Assembly: GCA_019721075.1 (NCBI GenBank)
Contig: JAHEAD010000002.1
Coordinates: 152,949-216,948 of the forward strand
Length of the DNA: 64,000 bases
Origin: Candidatus Sysuiplasma jiujiangense
GTDB lineage: Archaea; Thermoplasmatota; Thermoplasmata; Sysuiplasmatales; Sysuiplasmataceae
Reading direction: 5' to 3'
Notes under the pieces: generated by a model
Told to the model about the DNA's origin: nothing
Database searches by the model: none
Seen by the model: the letters and a program-made list of their open reading frames with translations, nothing else
Position numbers and translations under genes: made by a program
Part shown: positions 54,438-61,648 of the stretch, piece by piece
Numbering within the stretch: the first letter of the stretch is position 1
How the letters are laid out: each line of letters begins with the position of its first letter

Positions 54438-56102
54438 TCACGCCTGGATGCCGGAAACCGGACGCGGATGCTGTGCTTTGAGGAAGGTATTGACCATTGC
54501 CGGATCAGGAAAGAGACAGGAGGGATTCACCCTTGCGTCTACGGTCGTGCTGAGGTCGGTCAGGTAGCTTTTCCTGCCGCCAAATCTCATAATGATTAAA
54601 GGTGACAGCATCATGGGGACAAGCCATATGGAGTTGTATACTGCACCCAGCGGATTGACAGTGACTATGCCAAACCAGAGTATCCCGTCCATTACCATGG
54701 CGTAAGCGGATATCCTGAGCACCTCCCCCGGCGACAGCGGAATTTCGTTCTTCGGGGTAACCGGTATTGTCCGCAATCCGCCGATAAAATATACGATCAT
54801 GCTCTTGAACTCGTAAGGTATGGATATTGAGGCGATTGCCGAACTTAGCCACCTGTGTTTCAGGTAGGCTGACCAGCTGATGCCGCAGACGGACCGGATC
54901 GCAATGCTTACTGCGGAAACAAACACGCCCAGAATTGCCATGAAGCGGAGAATGGGCACCGACCAGTATGTTGCCACAGGATTTGACAGGAAATGCTGGA
55001 AGAAACCGGCGGCTGATGAAGGAGTCGAAGAGAAACCGTAAACGGTCAGGAACATGCCCAGAGGCAGCAGCAGATTCGTTATATGACCTATCGGGATCTG
55101 CAGCAGATGCAGTTTCCTGCTTTTTGAGAGCCTTTTCCGCGAAAAGCCGAAAAATTCCATGGAGCCTCTGGTCCACTTGTTCTGCCTCTTGATGAAGCCA
55201 CGGACATTCTCCGGCATTGCTTCATAGGTGTGCAGCGGCACAAACCTTGAATGCCAGTTTTTCTCCGCAAGGGCAACAGCTGTTGCGAAATCCTCCGAAA
55301 CATACCCTTCCACAAAGCCTCCCACTTCCTTCAGTGCAGACACCCTGATGAGTACATTGTGGCCGTAGCAGAAAACTGCATCCAGAACATTGGCAAGCTG
55401 CCGCTCCCAGACAAACTGTCCTATGCGTGTCATCGCCGCAAGAGCCTTGACGAAGCCCGTATCCAGATTCCATATGTTGATCATGCCCTGAAAAATCGCC
55501 ACTCCGCTGTTGGAAGGGTGTTCGGAAAATTTTAGCGCCTCTTCCACCCAGTCGGGCGGAATATATGAGTCAGAGTCGAGCAGTACGATGTAATCGTAGG
55601 ACGCATACTGACGCAGCCAGTCATTAATCGCTCCTGCCTTGAATCCCCTTCTCTCGTTTCGCCTCACAACGGTGTAGTGATGTTCAGCCGAAATACCGTC
55701 CACGATTGTCCGCGCCTCAGGATTTGTTGAATCGTCTATGATGTGGACATCGCACGGATATGACTGCCTTATGGCAGCAAGGCATTCAGGAACCACGTCG
55801 TTCATGGTGGCATACAGTATTGCGACCCTCTTCCCCGGAGGAGCCGATGAAAGCCTCGGCGGCTGGACATAATGAGTAAAGAGCGCCGTAAGCTGCCTTG
55901 CTATTCCGTAAGAGCTTCCGGAAAAGAGAACCGTCAGGACTGCAAAGAGAGCAACAGACGCCGCATGATTCCATCTGATTATGAACAGGGCCAGCGATGC
56001 TTCAAGTGCAAGAAATATTGTTGCGTAAAGCGAATAAAATACGCGCCTGATGCCTGTCTCATAAGAATGGCGCCTTGCAGAATCGGGAACAGTCGCTTTC
56101 AT
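54438..56102 (-). CDS. Membrane GT2 glycosyltransferase (cellulose synthase-like)
   Basis: A 554-residue processive-type family 2 glycosyltransferase. Two TM helices precede the catalytic domain, which has IIDDS (123-125 DDS), LLDSDSY (DSD 176-178), SEDFATA for the catalytic base and RQNKWTRGS in place of QxxRW. Four or more TM helices follow and would form a translocation channel. Predicted to make or extend an exopolysaccharide or glycolipid at the membrane. It lies just upstream, on the same strand, of the heavily sequon-bearing surface protein; a link to its glycosylation is possible but unproven. Confidence 0.9.
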   Translation of the reverse strand: MKATVPDSARRHSYETGIRRVFYSLYATIFLALEASLALFIIRWNHAASVALFAVLTVLFSGSSYGIARQLTALFTHYVQPPRLSSAPPGKRVAILYATMNDVVPECLAAIRQSYPCDVHIIDDSTNPEARTIVDGISAEHHYTVVRRNERRGFKAGAINDWLRQYASYDYIVLLDSDSYIPPDWVEEALKFSEHPSNSGVAIFQGMINIWNLDTGFVKALAAMTRIGQFVWERQLANVLDAVFCYGHNVLIRVSALKEVGGFVEGYVSEDFATAVALAEKNWHSRFVPLHTYEAMPENVRGFIKRQNKWTRGSMEFFGFSRKRLSKSRKLHLLQIPIGHITNLLLPLGMFLTVYGFSSTPSSAAGFFQHFLSNPVATYWSVPILRFMAILGVFVSAVSIAIRSVCGISWSAYLKHRWLSSAIASISIPYEFKSMIVYFIGGLRTIPVTPKNEIPLSPGEVLRISAYAMVMDGILWFGIVTVNPLGAVYNSIWLVPMMLSPLIIMRFGGRKSYLTDLSTTVDARVNPSCLFPDPAMVNTFLKAQHPRPVSGIQA

Positions 56103-56284
56103 GGTATGGCCGTGCCGCTCGATTGCTGTTCCGCTCAGGATTGTATTTATGCTTTATTTGATAGTTTTCGAACGGATGCCGGGAAGTCGCTGCATTTTGG
56201 CCGGCGTGGCGTGCGGACGGATTCCAATCGCGACAGAGAAACGTAAAGCTGAATGCGTGAAGGCAGACAGGGTCTGCCATAAGA

Positions 56285-57442
56285 TCAGGTCACTACATCC
56301 GCTATCCTGTCTTCGGCTGCGGCCCTCTTTATCTCCATGGCAATTCGCCTCCCTGTGCTCATGTTTGTCCCATAGAGCATGTTCCCGTATGGATGCCCGG
56401 ACCAGATGTGAGCGTTTGTACCTCCTCCAATTCTCGGTGCGACATCGTAAATGTAGAAGTTCATGTCCTTGTCAACGCAGGTCTGGAGGGTGAACGGCCC
56501 TATTATACCGGGCGGATAGTGCTTCTGTGTTGCACCGACATACCTCTCGGCCAGTTCGAACGCACTGTCAAGAAGAGACTCCCTGATCGTTGCGCTGTTG
56601 TGGCCCACAACCGTGTATTCCGGTATTTTCTGCGATTCCGGAAGCGCGAGCTGCTGGTCTGCAGGCAGCCTCACATGGCCGTCGAGCGAGGACTCAAATC
56701 TCCAGTCAATTCCAAGCAGTTCGATCTTCTCCCCTCTTTCCTCCAGGGGCGAGTAGAAGAAGTCTAGATTGAACACCGGCCCTATGATGTAGCGCTCTAT
56801 TCGTGCCCTCCTTAGGGACTCTGCATCTATCACATGTGCCCGGAGCATCGCCTCTGATTTGCGCCTGTACTCCTCAAAACTTGATGCCGTAAAAAAACCG
56901 CGTTCCAGCTTTTTTTCGGCGTGATGAAGCTTGATCATCGAAAGGGAGTCGATGTTCTCCGGCTTCTCTATCGTTTCTGGATAGGGCAGATGAGCCTTCT
57001 CAAGGAGCGTGTAATAGTTGTCCTTTTCCTCCCGCTCTTCAGTCCTCAGAAGATTCCTGGAGCCGAACAGAGGCACTGCAAACCTGTTCTCAATGTCATC
57101 GACGGCGCAGTAAGAACTGAAGGATCTGTTTGGCACAAATATTACTGAATTTTTCAGCAGCTCGTCAATGCTGCGCTTGCTCATTATGTCGCTGAACCTG
57201 GAGAGCACGAGCGTCCTGTCGACGACACCTCTCGTAACCTTTCCTTCGCCATCCCTGACTGTCCTCAGGTATTTTGAATAAGTCGCATCTCTGCCTTTCT
57301 GGACGACCACGATGGAGCGCATCCCTTCCTGCATTGCGCCGTCGGCAACATCGATTGCCGAATGGGAGCCTATAACACCCACAGTCAGGTTTTCGGCCCT
57401 GAAGGTGCGGGCTGTCTCCTGGATATTCATTCTGTCAATCAT
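56285..57442 (-). CDS. purP: PurP-family formate-dependent FAICAR synthetase or paralogue
   Basis: ATP-grasp ligase of 385 residues. True PurP converts AICAR, formate and ATP to FAICAR, the archaeal replacement for PurH transformylase. Family blocks are GVIGSHSAIDVADGA, KGRDATY, SFSSYCAVDDIENRF, FYSPLEERGEKIELLGID, PPGIIGPFTLQT and ARIGGGTNAHI (written there as APRIGGGTNAHI). The glycine-rich nucleotide loop is unusual: where PurP has a GARGGRG-like run it reads HAEKKLERG. It may be a PurP2-type paralogue of changed function. Start could also be Met5 at 57430. Confidence 0.85.
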   Translation of the reverse strand: MIDRMNIQETARTFRAENLTVGVIGSHSAIDVADGAMQEGMRSIVVVQKGRDATYSKYLRTVRDGEGKVTRGVVDRTLVLSRFSDIMSKRSIDELLKNSVIFVPNRSFSSYCAVDDIENRFAVPLFGSRNLLRTEEREEKDNYYTLLEKAHLPYPETIEKPENIDSLSMIKLHHAEKKLERGFFTASSFEEYRRKSEAMLRAHVIDAESLRRARIERYIIGPVFNLDFFYSPLEERGEKIELLGIDWRFESSLDGHVRLPADQQLALPESQKIPEYTVVGHNSATIRESLLDSAFELAERYVGATQKHYPPGIIGPFTLQTCVDKDMNFYIYDVAPRIGGGTNAHIWSGHPYGNMLYGTNMSTGRRIAMEIKRAAAEDRIADVVT

Positions 57443-57493
57443 GCTGTTCTTTCACTCATAACGGCTGGCCGGATAAAAAAGTTGCACTGCCAA

Positions 57494-59152
57494 TCAGGTT
57501 TCGCTTGTTTCGCTCTTGACCCTGTATACGACCTGTTTCTGCCGGGCTGCCTCCGGCCGCCTGGGCCTCAGCGCAGAAGGGATTATAGCAATAATCACAG
57601 CGACACTGAAGATCGCGAACACCTGGTGGAACGAGCGCATGAACGGATGCCAGAGCACCTGGTAGGAGGGACTGTTCACAACCGAAGGGGGCAGATTATT
57701 CACACTGCCAATGAAGAGAGTGATGAAATTTGATACGTTTACTGTCGTGCCTATGAAGACAAACGCAATTGTCAGAGCTATCATGCTGGCTACATTGAGC
57801 ATTGTGGAGTTTGTAGCTGCGCCGACACCCCTTTCGTTCGGTTTCATGGAGCTCATGATTGACGAAATATTTGGTGAGCCGAACAGGCCGCCTCCCACGC
57901 CTGCCAGCGCAAGCACGCCGGAGACCTCCAGCGGCTGGGCATTTTGTGGCAGAATACTCAATATAAGAAGCGTGATGGCCGAAAGAACAACACCGGCTGT
58001 TGTCAGTCCGCGAGAACCAATCCGGTCTGAGAGTATGCCGCTCAGGGGGCCGACCAGCAGGAAACCCAGACTCATAGGAATGAGCTGCAGCCCGGCATTA
58101 AAAGCGCTCAGCCCCTTGACGCCCTCAAAGTAAAAGACAAGCAGGAACATTATGCCGCCTCTTCCGATGGCTATGAGTGTCGACGAGAGAACACCGGCTG
58201 AAAAACTCCTGCTTCTGAAGAGCGAGAATTTCATGAGTGGATGCTTTGCAAACCGGACTTCATTCACTATAAAGAGTATCATCAGTACAGGAAAGATCGC
58301 AAAAGCAATGTAACTCATTGCCAGATACGGGTGGAAGGTGGCATAGAGCAGGTTCACCTTTGATGCTGAGCCTGCGGTCATTCCACCCAGCGTGTAGAAT
58401 GTTGAGCCGAGCAGCAGCGCGGATATCGAACCTGAGAACAGAACCGCTCCAGGCAGATCCAGCGTCTCCCTGCTGTTTGGAGTCGACAGTTCATGCAGCC
58501 TGAGATAAGCCCAGACGGTGGCAAAAATGCCTATGGGGACATTGATGAAAAATATGTAGCGCCAGCTTGCAACCGATGTGATTACGCCGCCCAGGACCAG
58601 TCCCAGGATGCTGCCTCCCACGCCGGAAACCATGTTTGTGCCCAGAGCGAGACCGCGCTGATTCGGGGGGAAAGCATCTGTGAGAATCGCTGCTGAGTTG
58701 GACCAGAGCATTGCAGCGCCTATCGCCTGCACAAACCTGAAAATAACGAGCTGCAGTCCTTCGGTAATCATTGCATTGGGAATAATAATGCCGGAAAGGC
58801 CTGACAGCAGAGAGCCTGCAGTGAATACAGCGAACCCTGCATTGTATATCCTGACCCTGCCCTTCAGATCAGCCAGCCTTCCGAAGAATATCAGAAGTGT
58901 TGCAGTAATGAGCATATAGCCCATAAGTGACCATATCACGTAAACAAAGGAGTCGGCGCTGGCTATTGCATATCCGACACTGGTTGCCGGAAGTGTTCCT
59001 CCTGGTATGTGCCTGAGCACGCTCCTGAGTATGTAAGGCAGGGAAATAATCACAATGCTCGTGTCAATTGAAGCCATCAGAATCGCGATTGTTGTGTTGG
59101 AAAGGACTACCCACTTGTAGTCCAGTTTTCCTCTGCCCTTCGTGTTTTCCAT
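57494..59152 (-). CDS. 14-TM MFS transporter (DHA2/EmrB-like)
   Basis: A 552-residue major facilitator with about 14 TM helices and an N-terminal charged tail. DHA2 markers are motif A-like FFGRLADLKGRVR, LTDAFPPNQRGLALG and motif C VSGVGGSILGLVLGG. Members export drugs, toxic compounds or act in proton antiport. A GGAG about nine bases before the ATG and an AATTTATTC box near 59185 suggest a short-leader mRNA. The regulator, if any, is not adjacent, but a repeat at 59321-59360 lies upstream. Confidence 0.91.
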   Translation of the reverse strand: MENTKGRGKLDYKWVVLSNTTIAILMASIDTSIVIISLPYILRSVLRHIPGGTLPATSVGYAIASADSFVYVIWSLMGYMLITATLLIFFGRLADLKGRVRIYNAGFAVFTAGSLLSGLSGIIIPNAMITEGLQLVIFRFVQAIGAAMLWSNSAAILTDAFPPNQRGLALGTNMVSGVGGSILGLVLGGVITSVASWRYIFFINVPIGIFATVWAYLRLHELSTPNSRETLDLPGAVLFSGSISALLLGSTFYTLGGMTAGSASKVNLLYATFHPYLAMSYIAFAIFPVLMILFIVNEVRFAKHPLMKFSLFRSRSFSAGVLSSTLIAIGRGGIMFLLVFYFEGVKGLSAFNAGLQLIPMSLGFLLVGPLSGILSDRIGSRGLTTAGVVLSAITLLILSILPQNAQPLEVSGVLALAGVGGGLFGSPNISSIMSSMKPNERGVGAATNSTMLNVASMIALTIAFVFIGTTVNVSNFITLFIGSVNNLPPSVVNSPSYQVLWHPFMRSFHQVFAIFSVAVIIAIIPSALRPRRPEAARQKQVVYRVKSETSET

Positions 59153-59482
59153 TTCCTATTGCTCCGAAACAAATATCTTCCAGAATAAATTGATATATGA
59201 ACCCTTGTAAATTTTTTCAGCTACAGGAAAATTACATCTGTGGCCGGAGATAAAAAATGATGTTTTCCCGTTTCCTGACCAGATTCCGCTTCAGTGATCA
59301 TTATCCGTACCGGAAATACGATTCATAGAACTGCGATCTATGAAGCTGCGATCTATGAATCTCTTTGAACGCTTTAGACGCGATCCGAGAAACCGCGAAA
59401 ACGGCAAACATGGAAAAAGGCTGTAAGGAAATATGGCATGTACTGCGTAAGTTTAATAAGAGTGCAGAAGGTTCCGAATTTC
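59153..59482. other. Divergent intergenic region with a repeated operator-like motif
   Basis: Holds the MFS promoter on the minus strand and TTTAATAA (59452-59459) 28 bp before the ATG at 59483 on the plus strand. At 59321-59360 ATTCATAGA is followed by CTGCGATCTATGAA twice, 15 bases apart, ending TCTATGAAT: both an inverted repeat and a tandem repeat. No gene seen. Confidence 0.55.
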
Positions 59483-59872
59483 ATGTCATCTTCGCCGGCT
59501 CAGGACACGATTCCGCAGACAAACATTGCACAGCAGAATCCTGGGCAGTCGCCCCTTGACCATGACGCCGATAGTGCAAAAACACTTATCATAATTGCAA
59601 TGGTCGTGCAGCTGGTTATCGCACTGGTCGGCATACTGAGCGTGTTTCTGCTAGTCGGATTTATCTGGCTCATACTCGACTATTTCCTGTTATACAAGCC
59701 GCTGACCGAAAGGCGTGTCGCGGATGTGGAAACACCTGGCCTCGTGCTTGGAATAATACAGCTCATCCTCGGCGGCGTCATACCCGGCATTCTCATAATC
59801 ATTGCCTATACCAAGATAAAGGATTCACTAAGGAACAGTACTCAGATCGTTGCCGGGCCGCCGGCACCGTAG
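59483..59872 (+). CDS. Small membrane protein, DUF4870-like
   Basis: A 129-residue protein with a polar N-terminus rich in Gln, Ser and Pro (about 30 residues) and three TM helices (about residues 34-52, 56-72, 88-108). The central helices frame a YFLLYKPLTERR loop. It resembles short DUF4870/Tic20-like membrane proteins of unknown role; the family assignment is tentative. The ATG at 59483 fits the TATA box 28 bp upstream, and an in-frame ATG at 59438 would lie before that box. Confidence 0.75.
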   Translation: MSSSPAQDTIPQTNIAQQNPGQSPLDHDADSAKTLIIIAMVVQLVIALVGILSVFLLVGFIWLILDYFLLYKPLTERRVADVETPGLVLGIIQLILGGVIPGILIIIAYTKIKDSLRNSTQIVAGPPAP

Positions 59873-60043
59873 TGCATACAGCTTCGAATGCCGCATGTGC
59901 AGGCGGCGAACAGTTATGCAGACTTTTCCTGGTGGAAATTATTTAATCCGGCGAACGGCTGTCCGGAATGGCAGTTTCATCTCCGTTCGATATTTCCTGT
60001 TCAGGCAGCGACGTTTCGTTCATTCCCGCCCTGCTGCAAATAT

Positions 60044-60574
60044 TCAGTCCGAAGGTTTCCTGAGATGACCGTTTAAAACCCGGGATAACCCGGGTCGAGA
60101 AAACAGAATCACGATCACACCGCCAAGTGTCTGGATTACGGTACTGACAATGTAGGTTTCGATGGAAACCGAATACCCCAGCCCTATGCCCAGCGTCTTT
60201 GAGATAATGAAGATGCGGTACCATACCGCATACCTGAAAACAGCATAGTAGGCTGTCCACAATATCGACCAGACTCCCATTGAAAGGGATGCAATTCCGA
60301 GTGTTCTGAGCGCCCATAGTTTCGCATTCACCAGATACGCAATACAGGCTGAAAACAGCGCAATTGACGCATATACTGCGGAATAGAATGCAAGGTTATG
60401 AAGACTGGCTGGAAAAAATATATCTGCCACACCAGCGGCGACGCCGGCGAATATTCCCGCTGCAAAGGACGATACAGTGCACGACCCGTAATGACCGGAA
60501 ATGAGAGTTTCCTTTTTGCGGCCGCGGTCACACATTTTCAGCGGATGATCGGCAGAACCCATTACATTGCTCAC
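60044..60574 (-). CDS. Membrane protein of unknown function
   Basis: A 176-residue protein, GTG start at 60574 (ATG at 60562 is the alternative). Five or so hydrophobic helices occupy residues 33-165, with a short Cys/basic cytosolic N-terminus and a basic C-terminus. No family recognised. No neighbours on the same strand nearby. The 171 bases between it and the gene at 59483 contain no supported gene. Confidence 0.72.
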   Translation of the reverse strand: MSNVMGSADHPLKMCDRGRKKETLISGHYGSCTVSSFAAGIFAGVAAGVADIFFPASLHNLAFYSAVYASIALFSACIAYLVNAKLWALRTLGIASLSMGVWSILWTAYYAVFRYAVWYRIFIISKTLGIGLGYSVSIETYIVSTVIQTLGGVIVILFSRPGLSRVLNGHLRKPSD

Positions 60575-60871
60575 ACAGTGCCCCTCCAGTTTCAGGAATT
60601 ACTGTCTGGGAAAAATTAGAGTACTGCACTTATTAAATGGATATGAATGTATGATCCATATTTGCAGTGCCGTCATGAGGTCAATTGATCCCACATTTCC
60701 GCGTGCATGAAGTCATTCAATCGGTTCCGATCAGCATCCGGCCGCGCAAAGGAAGACTGTACAACAGATGACACCGGCTGTCAAGCCTCTGCTTCGAATA
60801 AGACGGTGCCTTCTCAGCACATGGCCTCCCGCAACCGGTTCGCAGTTCAAGGAGATGCAATAGCTGAAAGA
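60575..60871. other. Intergenic stretch upstream of the membrane protein
   Basis: TTTAATAAG on the minus strand near 60630-60638 is a possible promoter for the preceding minus-strand gene. ATGGAT and ATCCAT around 60638-60658 form a short dyad there. Otherwise nothing is evident. Confidence 0.45.
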
Positions 60872-60944
60872 TAGCCCCGGGCAGATTCGAACTGCCGTCG
60901 CAAGATCCAGAGTCTCGCATGATTGACCGCTACACTACGGGGCT
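60872..60944 (-). tRNA. tRNA-Gln (CTG)
   Basis: A minus-strand cloverleaf: acceptor AGCCCCG/CGGGGCT starting A1-U72 as in archaeal tRNA-Gln, anticodon stem CGAGA/TCTTG with loop CTCTGGA (anticodon CTG), T arm with GTTCGAATC, discriminator A. No encoded CCA and no intron. The decayed mobile element lies within 100 bp upstream of its 5' end. Confidence 0.94.
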
Positions 60945-61032
60945 GAGACGCAACGCCATGACTACCGGGATAATGGATAAATCTAACTGTTGTTTATAGA
61001 ACGGAATGCAAGTCGTCTTCGAGCTACTTCTA

Positions 61033-61120
61033 GTGAACTGTGACACAGGCTCACTTGCCCTTGTACTTCTTGGTGACATGCACTTTCGCCGAATTGCCGA
61101 ACCTTATTAGGTGCCACTTC
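61033..61120 (-). pseudogene. Relic of a transposon-associated AbrB-like (DUF2080-type) ORF
   Basis: On the minus strand a short stretch reads RFGNSAKVHVTKKYKGK, then a TGA, then ACVTVH. This resembles the small AbrB-like proteins (DUF2080, often called transposon-encoded) that travel with archaeal insertion elements. The TGA at 61051-61053 (where Trp would fit) and further stops show that it is dead. The match is from memory of the pattern, so the family is tentative. Confidence 0.5.
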
Positions 61121-61586
61121 TAGAAGGATCGTGGGTTCTTAGCTTATGTGTTAGCCATACTGCACCTTGAAACGCACCTCTATGTTGCTTGCGGCGTAAG
61201 CATGAAGTCTGAGAAGAAGGCAAAACCTGATACAATCAGGGTGCTCCTCATAACAGTGACGGATGTCGAAAGCGTTCGTCTCAACAGCATTACGGTTCAC
61301 AGTCCACCCTCGACGGTTTCTCAGAAGAGACGAAGAAGTTCATAATGCCATGGAGCAACAATGATGTGAGGCCAACGTTATGGAAGAAATTCATATGCAG
61401 CCTCATCGAGGTGTCACCGGACTTCCCACGTGAGTATTGCAGAAGGTAAACCAGGAGTCACAGATGTCTGCGGGCAAGAGAACAGCGGGATGGCGCACAC
61501 AGCAGAGAAGGGAAGACAGGATAAGGACTGCAGCAATTGGCAAGGGAGACCGGCTCAATATCTTCAATATGACACTGATAGGGGGC
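61121..61586 (+). pseudogene. Frameshifted C-terminal fragment of a DDE-type transposase
   Basis: Three reading frames in succession give transposase-like text: LHLETHLYVACGVSMKSEKKA (to about 61287), then YGSQSTLDGFSEETKKFIM with WSNNDVRP and PREYCRR (61288-61446), then QESQMSAGKRTAGW with REDRIRTAA and NIFNM (61437-61580). The order fits the catalytic and C-terminal parts of archaeal IS transposases, in which a strand with LETH, an arginine-rich EYxRR block and an SADKR-like motif follow one another. Two frameshifts and no N-terminal half mean it is inactive. It ends before the GH31 gene. Confidence 0.6.
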
Positions 61587-61615
61587 TTATGCCTTATTCG
61601 CTTCTGGAACAGATA

Positions 61616-61625
61616 TTATTTAAAG
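61616..61625 (+). promoter_or_regulatory. TATA-like box of the GH31 gene
   Basis: TTATTTAAAG is centred 28 bp before the ATG at 61649, which marks that ATG as the leaderless start. Confidence 0.5.
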
Positions 61626-61648
61626 GAGAAATTAAAACAGTCTCCTCC

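Noticed and set aside
60717-60920. 67-codon minus-strand frame
   Set aside because: It overlaps the tRNA-Gln gene and has no family features.
61430-61648. 73-residue N-terminal extension of the GH31 enzyme
   Set aside because: The DNA matches transposase-like text in another frame and a TATA box lies just before the ATG at 61649.
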